This document shows positions 1-13,188 of a stretch of 64,000 bases of DNA, piece by piece. The notes below the pieces were generated by a model, which worked only from the letters and a program-made list of their open reading frames with translations, ran no database searches and had not been told where the DNA came from. The position numbers and the translations under genes were made by a program. The stretch is from Scylla paramamosain (Eukaryota > Arthropoda > Malacostraca > Decapoda > Portunidae). Within the stretch, counting starts at the first letter, position 1; every line of letters begins with the position of its first letter. Location of the stretch: assembly GCF_035594125.1 (NCBI RefSeq), contig NW_026973671.1, positions 2,017,501 through 2,081,500 of the forward strand, given 5' to 3'.

Positions 1-457
1 AAGAGACGGCCAGCGTTTTGGAACAGTCTCGTGCGCCACGGCATCACGGGAGCATATACCAGGGGATACTGTTGTAATCTGTGCTGCAGGCGAAAATACG
101 TGATTTAGTGATGAAGAAACAGAAAAGAAAATGAAGAAAATTGATACAGAAGTGGACAGCTGGAAGACAAACTCGGGGGCTACAGATAGTCTAGTGAAAG
201 AGATTGGATATTTCTTACACTTCAGTATGGGTAGTTGTTTGTGCCATTAAAAGATTAAGTGGACGTTACACAGAATACACAAGGCTTTTTGTTAGACGCG
301 AGCAGTAAGGCTGGGCATGTTGGGCTTTATCCCAGCGACAAATTGGACGCGAAGACTTCACTGCAGGCTAGCAAATAAAAGACAGTGTTCTTAAAACTTT
401 TCACCAGGAAATTCGCAAACGAACTAAGAACCTCGACCAAAGCAAAGAAAAGCACCA

Positions 458-459
<2 letters not shown>
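1..459. other. Non-coding, no gene recognised
   Basis: No reading frame of useful length, family motif or RNA gene is visible. The stretch is mixed-composition unique sequence leading into a GT microsatellite. Confidence 0.5.

Positions 460-526
<67 letters not shown>
460..526. repeat. (GT)n microsatellite
   Basis: About 33 uninterrupted GT units ending in CGCG. Open frames across it are only Cys-Val or Thr-His runs and are not genes. Confidence 0.95.
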
Positions 527-530
<4 letters not shown>

Positions 531-1377
531 TGACAAGGCGAAGCAACACACGAGAGCGTCTTCCATCCTCCATTTCACCATCCTGCTTTCTTCAGTTCCC
601 ACAGTGCAGCTCATCACAATCAGCCTCGCAGGGGCCAACAACTAGCATGCTGCCATTTGCTCTTCCTTTGCGTTCCCTTGTGTTGCGCAGTATAGTATAA
701 GCTCCCAAGGAAACCGAGCGCAAAATGTTGGAAGCGTTTCAGAAAAGCCTCACTTCATTGGAGATGACGGAAATAAATTGAGTTTCCACTTAAATAACTC
801 GTAAAGGCCCGGCGGAAAGCGCTCCCTCTGAAGACGAAGACAGTTGACTTGCTCAAAAAAGCGAGCGACATGAGGTGCGCTGCTCGCCTCGCCTCGCATC
901 ATCCCCCCTTAAGTTATCTTAGGACTCGGTAAAGGCGAAGGTAGCAGCTGAGGGACTTGCCTCTACGTATCTTCTCAATGTATTGAGTCTTATCAGCCCT
1001 AAAGAAGAGTAAGAACAAAGTAGGATACACGTCATATGACAGCTAGTCAGCCGGTGAGTCAATCAGCCAGTCAGCCAATCAAGCAGCACATTGCTTAGTC
1101 TACTAATCAATGAGTTAATAAGCTATTTAGTGAATCAGATTGCTAGCTAATCAGACAGCCCGGCCAAAACAAAGATGTGAAACGAATAATACAGAATACT
1201 CATTTCTATGGAAGTTAATACAACGAGAGCCGACATGTGAAGGTCAGGCCAAGAGCGTCACGTGCGGAGGAAGGTATTAACTCAGCGCCATTAAAGAGGA
1301 AGCGAACGGTATCATAAATTGTATTGCTCAGTTAAAAGTATATACCATAAATCAGATATGACTATGATATTTTTATT
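527..1377. other. Non-coding; decayed CAGTCAGC-like repeats at 1033-1150
   Basis: No gene recognised. Around 1033-1150 the words AGTCAGC, CAATCAGC and AATCAG recur irregularly, which looks like an old decayed short tandem repeat. The rest appears unique. Confidence 0.45.
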
Positions 1378-1505
1378 CTTTATGTTAGAAGGGCTCTGGT
1401 CTAGGGAAAAAAAAAAAAAAAGGCCCACTGAAGGTGTCAGTCCACAAATATTAAAGTCTGAAAAGGATTAACCAATATTTGAGAACTGTCTTGAAACCTT
1501 CCTCT
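1378..1505 (-). mobile_element. LINE 3' tail fragment (jockey-like family)
   Basis: Read on the minus strand, this matches the 3' end of the LINE at 54,628-55,256: the end of the ORF (AAGACAGTTCTC, AGGTTTCAAGAC), then GTGGGCCTTTTTTT and AACATAA. It is diverged, lacks any catalytic region and is a 5'-truncated dead copy. Assignment rests on eye alignment to the other copies in this window. Confidence 0.5.
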
Positions 1506-2340
1506 TGACAAGAGCGTCAATCCAATCCTGCCAGCGCCACCACAGAGGGGGACAGAGAATTTAAGCCTTCATACAGAAGAGGGCGACCATTTCAGCCTCC
1601 GAAACAAGAAGAATCGCAACGGAAATGCCTACCGCCGCTATAGGGAAATCACACGGAAACAAAACACAGACGCTTAAATTAGTACATTCGATTATAAACG
1701 TATTGCAACACGCCACATTTTTGTGCTTCTTAATAAGTAACCCTTATATGCAGCACAATCAATAGCTAATCTTCATCTACCTACATCATTCAGCTAAAGA
1801 ACAAAACCCTCCGTCAGTGGTCAGGCAGGCTATACTCATGCACTCCTACACGTGGCACTCTGGTTTAGGACGCCTTTGTGACATTGCTGAGCTACAAGGT
1901 CACAGCTCCTTACGTTCCCCCACCTATCCTTAAGTTCCTGCACCTCTTCTCCGCCCAGTGAACAAGGCTTACTCGTGCAGCGCAACGTGAAAGGACACAG
2001 ACCCAAAGTGCTCCCTCTAGTGTTGTCGGTTATTCGTACCAGGAAACTCTCGGCTGCTGACACGCGCACCACATTCGTTGAGTCTCATTGCTCATTACTT
2101 TCTTATTTGCTTACGTACTTACATAAACCGAGTGGCACAATTAAATTTTGGAAGCTAAACATAAAAACTGGACAAGTGAGAAATTTAAATAATATTTATA
2201 ATAAAGATCAAATTGACAAAAATTCATAATACAAAATGAAACTTACGAGAAACAAGGAGAAAGTTCCTCAATTAAAAGTGAGAGTTCGTCTGTGACACGA
2301 AGCAAGGAAGACTGCACTGCACAGCCATCGGAAAGACAGC

Positions 2341-2343
<3 letters not shown>
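1506..2343. other. Non-coding, no gene recognised
   Basis: Unique sequence without recognisable coding or RNA signals. The open frames around 1836-2229 show no family motif. Confidence 0.45.

Positions 2344-2425
<82 letters not shown>
2344..2425. repeat. (GA)n microsatellite
   Basis: About 41 perfect AG units. Confidence 0.95.
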
Positions 2426-2428
<3 letters not shown>

Positions 2429-2558
2429 GGAGGACAGAGAGAGGCTTTCAGATAGAAGGCATTAACAGTGACTTCTTTAGCGTAAATTGTTGTATTAAAT
2501 ATGTAAAGTATATGTACAGCAACTCTGTAAACACATATGATGTAAATTTGTATAATCA

Positions 2559-2569
2559 CTCTCTCTCTT

Positions 2570-2638
<69 letters not shown>
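2559..2638. repeat. (CT)n-TTT-(AG)n microsatellite with opposed polarity
   Basis: A short CT run (2559-2567), TTT, then about 34 AG units (2571-2638). The opposed CT and AG blocks can pair, so the left end can form a small hairpin. Confidence 0.9.
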
Positions 2639-2643
<5 letters not shown>

Positions 2644-3989
2644 CTGAACATTATCTAAACTCTCACACAGCTTACTCAGTTGATGGAAACAAGAAGATTG
2701 AACGGAAAAACAATAAAAAAAAAAAAAAAAAAGACCTTAGCATTCACAGCAAAACCAAAAGCACAGGAAAACAGCTTCGTGTTAGTGAAGGGAGCTCTAC
2801 AAAACTCCTGCTTCCCGTTTCGACGCACACTGAACAGCGGGGGCGCACAGGCTGCCGTGATGAAGTGCAGTGATGTGAGTACGATGGCAGTGGCAGGGAG
2901 AGGCGAAATGCAATGGAACAGTTGAAGGAATCTGGGGCGCCGCGGTGCATGTTTGATAAGAGGTGTCAGGTGGAAGAGTGAAGCAGGGTAAGGCTGTCAC
3001 TGTGAGAGACAATGGAACCTTCAACCTTTATCTCAGGAACCTTGCCACTCTAACGTTCTCAGATGGAATGTCCCAAACTACAGTATTAAGATGAAGATAT
3101 TCTTTTACCTAGGAAGGAAATAGTGAGGCAAGCAAGTAGTAAGGCAAGGAGGGAGGCAAGCAGTCAGTGACATAGGGAAAGTAACCTTGCAAACAGCGGC
3201 ATAATTCTGGTGCAGCAACAGAAGAACAAAGCGATATTTTTAGATTGATACCAAACAGCAGAAGAAGTCGCGGTAACAAGCCTGTACTTTGGATTATCAA
3301 ACATTTGACTTCCAATGTCCACATGATACTTGTTAACTTTAGAACAAAAGAACAATACGATATTTTTAGTTTGATGCCGAATAGCAGAAGAGATCGCGGT
3401 GGCAAGCCTTGCAATTTGGCGTATCAGCCCTTTGACAGCTAATGACCTGATGATATACGTTGAATAATCCATGACAGTTTCTTTGAGTAAAGGTAAAACT
3501 GAAGACACAAAGGTTCGAAACACTTGGTCACTCTAGAAATCTTGTTAATCTGGCACTAGAACCGTAAAAACATCTATAAACATCTGAGGATAAGATACTG
3601 CAGCCTATAAGTCAAATTAAAAAGATAAAAATAAAAGGATAGGATACACCAACTTATGCAATAGAATAAAACATAAGAGAAATAAAAGAACAGGATACTT
3701 AAACCAACAAAACAAAATAAAGATAATAAAATTGTATCTCCAATGGAGATGTAAGATGACAGAAAACAAAACTGTGGTGTGATCGGAAAGAACACTTAGG
3801 AGACGAATGTCAAAGTTTGGTTTTATGAAAAGGACAGAGATGTTGAGTGATAAGGTTAAGAAAACGCGGAATTCTTTGGACGTTATGTAAGTTTTGAAGT
3901 TAAGTTGAAGAGGTGAAAGAAGCTGGAAGTGAGTAACGGACGATGGCAGACAAAGCTGGTAGCGGCCATTAAAATGAAAATGTCTGTGT

Positions 3990-3992
<3 letters not shown>
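2639..3992. other. Non-coding interval containing one old tandem duplication
   Basis: No gene recognised. Contains an A-rich run near 2715 and the 126-bp duplication listed separately. The remainder looks unique and AT-rich. Confidence 0.45.
3223..3472. repeat. 126-bp tandem duplication, two diverged copies
   Basis: Copy 1 (3223-3348) and copy 2 (3349-~3472) share AGAACAA..CGATATTTTTAG, AGCAGAAGA..TCGCGGT and CATTTGAC/CTTTGAC in register. The unit is a multiple of three, and the minus-strand frame stays open through both copies, but no protein family is recognisable. Confidence 0.7.

Positions 3993-4083
<91 letters not shown>
3993..4083. repeat. (GA)n microsatellite
   Basis: About 45 perfect GA units. 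Confidence 0.95.
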
Positions 4084-4087
<4 letters not shown>

Positions 4088-4432
4088 TGTCCATTTCTTA
4101 TTTTTTCACAGTGCAAATAACGAAACAGAACTCAGCACCCAACGAGCGATGTCAATTATCAGCGGAATGTGACACGAATGGAACACAAAATGGAGAGGAA
4201 AACTATTTAGAGAGAATATAATGAAATAACACGTTACCTTCCCAGCTACGCAAAGAGATGAGAGGAAACACAGCACCAGAAGAAGACACCGTCTGTAGGT
4301 CATCATGTGGAATCCAATATTTGAACCAAGCTTTCAGAAACTTTTCACAAATCAAGACAAAAGGAAAGTTTCGCCAAGACGTTACGGAATGACAAAGTTA
4401 AGGCGTCCTAACAAGACCAAGAGTACACCAGT

Positions 4433-4434
<2 letters not shown>

Positions 4435-4529
<95 letters not shown>

Positions 4530-4580
4530 GACAGAGATACACAGACGGACAGATAGACAGGTAAACGGACACAGACAGAC
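4435..4580. repeat. (GA)n grading into imperfect (GACA)n
   Basis: Pure GA to 4520, then mixed GAGACA, GACAGATA and GACAGACA words. Confidence 0.9.
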
Positions 4581-4639
4581 ACCTACTTAAATTAACAAAC
4601 TGTTTTGCAAATAAAGGTCAAATCAAGGACACACTGACA

Positions 4640-4670
<31 letters not shown>
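4640..4670. repeat. (CA)n microsatellite
   Basis: About 15 units, followed by GCACACAA. Confidence 0.95.
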
Positions 4671-4677
<7 letters not shown>

Positions 4678-4811
4678 AAGGAGCATCGCTTTGAGGATCA
4701 CACCACGAAATGTCAATCTCTTGTATTTGTATTTAAATCTCCGTCTTTGACAACACGCCCATGATGTTTCAAGGTGCCATCGCCGTCACGAACTATTTAA
4801 CAAGCAGAACA

Positions 4812-4837
4812 AAGGAGAGTCGTTTCCGACTCTCCTT
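4812..4837. repeat. 11-bp perfect inverted repeat, 4-nt loop
   Basis: AAGGAGAGTCG at 4812-4822 pairs exactly with CGACTCTCCTT at 4827-4837 across the loop TTTC. No function can be assigned. Confidence 0.8.
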
Positions 4838-5069
4838 CCTTATGCTACCTTTTTGTTTTAGGTGGAGGCTGGTCGAGGACTACGGAGGGTAATAAATACA
4901 TACCACTTAACTGTCTCTGCCAAAGAACCACGTAGAAAATAAATATCCCAGTTGTGGACTAATTTATTTGTGATATCTTGATATTTCTCTCCTCAAATTG
5001 TTTAGGTAAAAGGAAGTTAAATAAATTAAGTGGAGTAGAGAGTAAGAGTCAACTTATTGGTTTACTTTT

Positions 5070-5155
5070 GTTTGTGATTTTTTAAAGGATGCTGGCCAGA
5101 GGTAGAAAAAAAAAGAAAAATGGCCCGCTAAACTGCCGATACCTTCTTCCTTAAA
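5070..5155 (-). mobile_element. LINE 3' tail fragment (jockey-like family)
   Basis: On the minus strand it shows the recurring GGCCATTTTTC..CTACCTCTGGCCAGCATCC order seen in the LINE 3'UTR at 55,190-55,255. Short and diverged. Confidence 0.45.
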
Positions 5156-5439
5156 CAAATGCTCACACACATACACAAACACACACACGTGCAACAGAAA
5201 AAAAAGTCAAATATGAAGTTCAATTTATTTAGCGTGTCGTTTAATTAGTTTAGCAGGTGACATGGTCATGTCTGGTCCCCTCCAGTGCTCCTATTATTAA
5301 CCTTTTCTAGTCCACAATTACCTAAATGCTTCTCCCACTTTTGCTGAAGCGTTAGAGTTTTAAACAGTACAGATTAAGAGAAGCTCCAGGCATCAGGGCC
5401 CGCATTTGTAGAAGTTTCCGCGTCTTACTCCAACAACCT

Positions 5440-5565
5440 ACTGTAGTGGAAGTTACTGTGGTTTTCAAAGGTGTCTTCATGATTCTAATAGCTTAACAGT
5501 AAGTTTCTGCATCGTCAGTGGGGTAAACAGCCATGAGAAAATTGTCCTTGTGGAACCCTCAATCG
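5440..5565 (+). repeat. Dispersed repeat R1, plus-oriented copy
   Basis: Contains GTGGTTTTCAAAGGTGTCTTCATGATTCTA and AACAGTAAGTTTCTGCAT in the same order as the copies near 28.5 and 45 kb. It is a non-coding, diverged interspersed repeat, possibly a SINE or part of a DNA transposon. Confidence 0.4.
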
Positions 5566-6356
5566 TTTATGAACACGTTCAAGCGAATATAAACTCCGAT
5601 AAATATGATGTCAGATTCTCTCACGAGTGTACGTCACTACGGCAGGCAGAAACCTCAGGAAGATGGAGCCGGTCGTGGGCAGACATCCAGTACTAATCCT
5701 CTTCACTCTGAACAGTGGAAGTTTTAGGGGCGGGTTAATATGAACCAATAGTTCAAGTCACGAGTGCTTGGTAACTCGTGGCCGATGCCTCGTGTTTGGT
5801 TTGGTGAGTCAGTCACAGAAGCACAAGTATATCACGCACGGCAAGGAAAGGAGTGGGGAACATGACGTCAAACACAGGCACGTGGAGAGCACTTTAGTCA
5901 GTAATCAGAAGGGCAGTGGTTAAAACGTAATGCAGGGAAAGGTCGAGGACATGAGATTACTCCTACCATCAACGAGCGGGAACGGACGAGCAGCGGTGAC
6001 CCGCGGACAGACTAATGATGGTCTGAGGGTCTGAAAAACTTTAAAATGTTTAGGGATTCACCAAGTCGAATGACACAAGAACGGTAGCCAGGAGGAAGAA
6101 GAGCGACGTGATAAAAGGTAAAGTTCTAGATGCCGTTCATTCAGGGTAGATTTTTCCAAGGATGTTCATTACGTAACATACATACAAAAGATGAAAAACT
6201 GGGGAAGGTTTAAGGAACAGTCACGAGGAGGAAGAGAGAGACAGGAAGATCAATTTTTATAGCGAGGAGGCTGTTAACTTGGATTTTTTTATTCAACGGT
6301 ATAAAGTCAAATAGATGCCTGCCCCAACACGTCTAGACTGTCCTAATACTTTCTTT

Positions 6357-6610
6357 CCACCACTAAAATTTCATTATTTTCCCCCCACCGCCTCTAAAAC
6401 GTTTCAGTATTTTCCCCTCACCTCTAAAACCTTTCATATAGTATGTATTTCCCGCGCCACCTTCGAAACGTTTCAAAACTTTCCTCAAAGACTGAAGAGT
6501 TTCAATATTTCCTCACTGCCACCTGTGAAACATTTCAATATTTTCCCTGACCTGAGAAACGTATCATTATTCCCACACCACCTTTAAAAATGTTTCGATA
6601 CATTCTCATT
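6357..6610. repeat. Decayed ~30-bp minisatellite, about 8 units
   Basis: Successive units follow the pattern CCACCTCTAAAACGTTTCAATATTTTCC with substitutions and small indels (GTTTCAGTATTTTCCCC, GTTTCAAAACTTTCCT, ATTTCAATATTTTCCC, GTATCATTATTCCC). The open plus-strand frame across it comes from the repeat. Confidence 0.6.
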
Positions 6611-8165
6611 TCCTTCTCATTTTCTCTCACCACTTATCCTCTCCCCCATGAACCTCCTCCTTCACTTCCTTCCTCATCCTCTTACCGCACACAGGTATTA
6701 CCACACAAGTATTACCCAACACTTTCCACCGAGGACGTCGTTGTGATAAAAACACTAACACTAAATACTCGCTCCTCCCTAAGGCTCCCTGCATCGAGGC
6801 GTGAACTACTGCCCTCCCTTAATGACAAGACGAGGCGCTCCCCTCACTACATTTTCTATTCACTGGTGCACGCATTATGTATTACGAGATTAATCACACA
6901 GCTAAATCACAAACTCATTCCCGCACCATTCTGACGCATTGGGTTAATTATCTACTAGAGAGTAAAACTGACACTCGATAACAGGACTGAGTGGGGGCGA
7001 GGGTGGCAGGGAATAAAGTTTTGAAAAGCATTACTGTATACTTCAAAGCAATTCAATAAGCGCGTGGGTGTGTCGTCACCAGGGATTGTCGCACTAACGC
7101 ACACAAAGGCTCGACAATGCACTCCCATCGCAGTTATGGGTGGATGGCCGTCACTGAATTACTACAGAGCGAATGGTGTGTTGCTGCTGTGAGTGCACTG
7201 CAAGGCCTAGCGATCAGCTGGTATTCCTGAATCTCACTCAGCGTTGGACAGCGAGGAAAATGCCTAATGTACACTGACAGGATGGATAAGAGATGGCTGG
7301 GAGGGGTGGTCTTGAAAATAGTGGAGAGAGAGAACTGACTGACGCATCTATATTGACTTTCATTGTTCATTTAGTTTTTATCTGTCCTCTTTTAAAAGGG
7401 TGACGATAAATGTGGTTATACTCAGGCGATTGCACTAGTTTGATGATGATAATGCGATGTAAATTTCAAACTAAGACCAGCGAAAACAAAATAACAAAAA
7501 GTATGAATATAATGAAAGTAACGAGGCCACAAAGAGACAGTGATAAGAAAAATACTCCCATTACATACATACACGGCAATGTGCGACACTTCTGTGATGG
7601 CAAAAGTGGAAAAGTGGCGGCCATAATTAGCACAGTAGGACGAGAAAAAAAATACGAGGCGAGGTTTGTGACGTATGAACATCGTGATCGAGGGAAGGAA
7701 GGCGCCAGAGACGAAGGAAACTGGAATGAAACTGAACTGAACCAAGCAAGAAAGACAGAGAGCAAGCAGAGACGAATCGAATGAAATGACAAATGACTTG
7801 AATCAAAGAGGCTCGCGAGTTCAAAGGGACGAAAGAAACATGGGCTGGACTCCTTTGTAACTTGACAGTCACGATGGATATTGAGTAACAGCTCTGGTCT
7901 CGGGGCGCGGCGGTGTTTCTCTCTCTCTCCGCTCTCTCTCCGTTGTCCACTGCAGTGCGTGATCTTTTCCCCTCTGGCTGGCTGAGGCTTCCCTATCTTG
8001 TGTGGGTGGAGAGTAAAGGATTAAGGGAAACTGGGCTATTTGTATATTTGCTGCATGTCTTAATAGTGATAATGATGATGAGGAGGAGGAATAAACAAAG
8101 GAATATACAAAGATAAAACAGACAGCAACAGACCTACTTGGTCTAACGAGGTTGCCTGTATGACT

Positions 8166-8199
<34 letters not shown>

Positions 8200-8246
8200 G
8201 AGGAGGAGGAGGAGGAGGAGGAGGAGGAGGAGGAGGAGGAGGAGGA
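8166..8246. repeat. (GTA)n(GGA)n compound trinucleotide repeat
   Basis: About 11 GTA units change directly into about 16 GGA units. Confidence 0.95.
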
Positions 8247-8639
8247 ATACAGAGAACCAACATAATACTAATTGATGTATAACAAGAGCATTTGAATTAC
8301 TTATCATTACTAACAGAGTACTTAAAAAAGAACAAAATAAAAGAGGAGGAGGGGGAGAGAAATTAGGAAGAAGAATAGAAGAAGGAATAGAAGAAAGAAG
8401 AGGTAAGAAAGAAGAGGTGGAGGAACACAAAGATAGAACAAACAGCAGCAAACCTTTTGGCCCTCACGAGGCTGTTTGTGATAAGCTGAACTAATTCAAG
8501 AGACGTAGAGCAGTCAAGGCATGATAAATAAAGAAGAAAAAACGAGTACAAGAAGGAACTGGAGGATAATGGAAAAGCAATTTAACAACGAACAAAAAAT
8601 AAATTCCAGACATATTCTATTACAATTTTTTATGATAAT

Positions 8640-8642
<3 letters not shown>

Positions 8643-8731
<89 letters not shown>
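8643..8731. repeat. (GA)n microsatellite
   Basis: About 44 perfect GA units. Confidence 0.95.
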
Positions 8732-8733
<2 letters not shown>

Positions 8734-9048
8734 GAAAGCTCAAATCAGAAAGGCAGAAGAAATACCTTTTACTAAAGAAAAAAAAAATCATAACAAACTA
8801 AGCATCACCCTTAACGTAATAAAACCTCAATAACACGTAGAATAAGATGAAAGCGGTGCCGTGACGTTGAGAGGCAGAAGGAACACGTTACCTTTCCTAA
8901 TCCATTTTTCGAGGTATAAGTGAAGGGATAAAAGAAGAGTAGGAAAAATGCCCCGCCACGCCGAAAAGGAGAAAAATCACTGACAGCTGAAGCCAAGGAT
9001 TTATTTAAGCTTCACCGGGCCTTTCTGACCCCTATCACTGCCCGCCTG

Positions 9049-9050
<2 letters not shown>

Positions 9051-9084
<34 letters not shown>

Positions 9085-9162
9085 CCCACGTACCGCTTCA
9101 GACAACACACTAAATATCGACTATCATTGTTCACCTTTGTCCACCTTGCCATCGGCGTGTGT

Positions 9163-9193
<31 letters not shown>

Positions 9194-9289
9194 GGCGCGC
9201 ATTGATACGGTCGCCCACACACGTCTGATTTCGCTTTTCATTCTCTCTCCACACACAAACGCGCGGGCGCACACACACACACACACACA
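9051..9289. repeat. Cluster of (GT)n, (GT)n and (CA)n
   Basis: GT at 9051-9083 and 9156-9193, CA at 9270-9289. The opposed GT and CA runs are inverted relative to each other and could pair. Confidence 0.9.
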
Positions 9290-9295
9290 GACACC

Positions 9296-9560
9296 TTCCC
9301 TCTATTTCCATTTTCCTTCCTCGTTTTCCTCCTCCTTTCCTTGCTTGCTTCCTTTCTTCCTTCCTCCCTTCCTTCCTTCCTTCCTCCCCTTTTCCTTTCA
9401 TTCCATCGTTATTCCTTTCTTTCTTCATTCCTTCCTTCCTTCCTTTCTTCCTTTATATCCTTTCCATGATTCCATTTCCTCCCACAACCATTCCTGTCAT
9501 CTCCTTAACCCTCGCAATCATTACCTCTCCTCCTCCTCCTCCTCCTCCTCTCTTCCCTTC
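9296..9560. repeat. Polypyrimidine tract (CTTCC)/(TCC)-rich
   Basis: Largely C and T, built of TTCCTTCC, CTTTCTTCC and, at 9528-9550, (TCC)n. Low complexity; open frames here are compositional. Confidence 0.85.
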
Positions 9561-9689
9561 CCTTCCCCGCTCTCTCATCTTCATCTGTTTGGCACGGTTA
9601 TGGCCCGTAAACTTCATTCCTATTCATTCCAGCCTTTGCGTGGATGGAAAAGTGATTGAATTAACCAGTGATGAAAATCCTTGAAGAGT

Positions 9690-12349
9690 TTTTACACCGA
9701 TTCATTATAATCACTCCCCAGTAAGGCATCCGTTTTGCGCCCGTCAAATCTTTACCGTAATAAGAAGCTGACGAGGCGTAGATTGTACTGGAATCACTGT
9801 TAGTGTCTTTCCTGCAGCCGCGAGACGTAAATTTCGTGTTTTATACTTTCCGAAGCGTTGTTTTCCCGCCTCGCGCTGTTCCGGGAACAATGCGGGAGAT
9901 AAATTTCTGCTTTTTAACAACTGGAATGACTCGCTGCACAGGTTTTTGGTATGAAATTAATAGGGAGCTTCTTCAATTGAGAACTTGAGAAGATTAGTCA
10001 TGTTTAATGATAGGGGTGATAGGATTACGCTTCATACAGGACTGCCGTGAGTAGGTCTTCTGGGTTCTTGAAGCTACAACTACCTCTGATTTTGAAGAGT
10101 TTTCGACCATAAAGATTAACAGATCGGAAATGAAGTAACATTTATTCATACTCCCTTCTTAAAGAAAACATGTCATTTAAGAATACGGGACAGCACCAGG
10201 ACCACGAGCTGTTCAAGCCGGGAATTCAGGAATCAAGGCCTGGCAATCAGTGTCCTCGTGCTCTGGGAGGCGCTGAATTAAAAGCCTTTCGTTTCGCTAC
10301 AGTTCGGAAAATCACGAGCTTTTCTTTCTTCAGTAAACATTTCATTCCAACACCAATGGTACGTGACTTTCGTGTTCCTGCTAATTCGTGCGCTCGTGTT
10401 TGGCCAAGAAAGGACAATTTAGACAGAAAAGAACAAAAAGAGAAATTGTCTCTTTGAACGTTAGACATACATACATACAGACTGGCAGGTAGGCAAATAG
10501 AAATACACAGAAACAAGCAGATATACGGACATATATATACAAAAAAAAAAAAAAGACAAAATCAAGATATGGCAGGTAATAATACTAGTGGTAATGGTGG
10601 TGGTGATAGCGACATCCTTATCATAACCCTAATGACTTGGCCAATTCACTACCATTCTCACTCAGACGGCGGTAAAGGTTCGCCAGGGCAGACTAAAGTT
10701 AACCCCCTGACTGCTAATGACACCGTGCCACGTTAACTCATTGCAGCAACCCTTGATGACTTTCCTGAACAAAAACAAAATTATTACTGACTAAGAGATC
10801 TGAACTAAATGATTGCTCCCTTGTGTCACCTTGTCCACTTCATAACTTCACTCTTAACCTCATAAATTTTCATTTCCTCTCTTTTACTTGCCTCTTTATT
10901 CTTCCCTGTTATCAACTTTCCTCATAAAGACAATTCCAGCACTTGTCTACCATTTAACTTTTCATAATAAGAGGTTTCTCATATTATGTGTTTGTAATCT
11001 AACTTTACATCTATATATTTATCAAAGTCAATATACGTTTAAATTTTTTTCATATAGTTATTGCATTTTCTTCTGGTAAGATTATCCCATCACTAATCAA
11101 AAGTCGAACTCTTCATAAGCTGCGCTATGTCGTATTAATCTTAATTATGTTATTCAGCATTTTTATGGCCTTACGTGGAGAAAGAAAAGATAAACCGTTA
11201 AACATTTATAAGTTGTCCTCTTCCTTTTACACTTTGTATCTGTAATGAAGAAAATATTGTAATCTCGTGGAGGCTTTTATTTCAAGTTAATATTTCAACA
11301 TTCCTCTTTCATCATTGCTGATTCTGATACAAACCTGTCATTTTTTTTAACCAACAGTTTAAAAAAATAATTGCTGTAATCTCCTAAAAGCTCTTCTTAC
11401 TAATTAATATTTCAATAAGCAGACTTTATACATGAAAAATACTAATTTAATGGAAAACTGTCGTATTTCGTACCGATGATTAAAAAGTATTACCTAAAAA
11501 ATCTTTATCAAATACATGGTGTTCTATCTGCACCAATAATTCAACAACCTTACTGAATATGTCGAGTGAAACAAGTCAGAGAGGGAAACAGGTGATATGA
11601 GGGAAACAGGTGAGACTGAAACGTGTGAAATGGTGGTAATTCATCAAGTAGAGATAATGAAACAAGAGGAAGCGGTAAGAGTGGAAGAAGTGAAAATCAA
11701 ATGTATCTTAATGGCTGAAGTAGCGAAAAGAGAACAGAAAAGTGAAACAAGTGGAAATTAAACACGAATGAAACAAAAAGATAAAATGATAAAAAAAAAA
11801 AAAAATTATGAAATTATAAGCGAAACATAGCAAATAAGATGGAATTGTAAGTGAAATAAAGCAAACATTAAATAAGCAAAACAAAGCAAAAAAAAAAAAA
11901 AAAAAAAACGAAATGTTATCTGAAACAATGTACGAAAAGAAAAAAAAAGATAGGTAAAAAAATATCCTTAGTTTCTACAATATGCCAGCAACTGTAGTAG
12001 TAAGAACATAGTATTAAAAGCAAAAACCTTTCTACTTTCTGAATTACATAAGTGAACCAGCTCTGGCAGTGAAGGAGTCGAGTAGGAGAAGCCTGTACAA
12101 AAAACACCTCCACACTCCCTTTCGCCTCACATATTCACAGAACTTTACAAACTCAACAAGAATATTCGCTTACAAATTCATCGAAAGGAGAGTTTTCATA
12201 AAGTTCACAAAGTATCATACAAACAGGGGAACAAACTATGAATCCAGTAAAAATAATAAGATTTTCAAACACATTTGCTGGGCAGAACAAAGTTTTCTTC
12301 ACTGTAGGTCTTTCCTGGTAAGCCTGAATGGACCAATAGGGATAGTTAG
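9690..12349. other. Non-coding, increasingly AT-rich; no gene recognised
   Basis: About 2.7 kb without recognisable coding or RNA signals. 10,850-11,900 is strongly AT-rich with several poly-A runs (11,790, 11,890, 11,940). A 17-bp repeat (GAGGGAAACAGGTGAKA) occurs twice near 11,580-11,615. Confidence 0.45.
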
Positions 12350-12350
12350 C

Positions 12351-12435
<85 letters not shown>
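12350..12435. repeat. (CT)n microsatellite
   Basis: About 42 units with one CTCC interruption near 12,365. Confidence 0.95.
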
Positions 12436-12437
<2 letters not shown>

Positions 12438-13186
12438 GCCCATAGAGTCATAGTCATCAATATGCATATTATTTTTCTGCTTCTTTTTCCTTTTCTGGAT
12501 TGCTTCCCTTTTCTGCATTGCATTCCTCTTTTCCCGTCATACTCACTACACACTTCTATCCAGCAACACAATACCAGTGTTCCTAACATTGCATGGCGCT
12601 CACCATCCTCAGTATTGCCATGAAGCTTCAGTGTATCCTTGTATGTCTTGCATTCAATTCACTACCCTCCCTTTCCTTGGACTTAATTCCAAAGCACACA
12701 CACTTTTGCATTTTCAGTTTACGCAACAGTTTCGACTTTTACACCTACGAGTATTAAGAGTTTACATGAACTATGATTCTGATTCCCTGTTGGCGGAGAG
12801 AATTTGCCAGTAACACCATTGGTCGACCTTTCAAATGAGAGTTGAGATTGTTTGCTCACCCAGTAAGAAAGAGATGCAGAAGCCATTGAGAGGCCCAGAA
12901 AGCTTAAGTCTAACAATGGGCTGTTTGTCTACCTATCCACACACAATAGTTTTCTCTCATAATGATAAATATAATAAAGTGTTTAAAGTGAGACTGGTAC
13001 GTGCCTGTTGAAGGGAGACAAATAATGACAGAGTGAGTCTCATGAAGCCTCGTCAAGCACCCATACTCTACCATTACATGCCAGCACGCGGTCCTCTCAC
13101 ACCAGGATATGAATGTATACAAATTTATGATATCCTGTTCACGTATCGCCTTTCGTATCAACTTGCATTCACTTGTATCCACATAA
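12436..13186. other. Non-coding left flank of the Tc1 element
   Basis: No gene or repeat recognised up to the TA target site at 13,187. Confidence 0.45.
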
Positions 13187-13188
13187 TA

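Larger units (their letters stand above)
4681..8165. other. Non-coding interval with scattered decayed repeats
   Basis: No gene recognised in about 3.5 kb. It holds a hairpin near 4.8 kb, a LINE tail near 5.1 kb, a dispersed-repeat copy near 5.5 kb and a ~30-bp minisatellite near 6.4 kb, each listed separately. The rest shows no recognisable structure. Confidence 0.45.

Noticed and set aside
4812..4837. Histone-type mRNA 3' stem-loop
   Set aside because: The stem is 11 bp instead of 6, flanking elements do not fit, and no histone coding sequence is near.
9296..9684. 166-codon pyrimidine-rich frame after 9159
   Set aside because: Composition is CTTCC/TCC low complexity; the Pro/Ser/Phe-rich translation has no domain.
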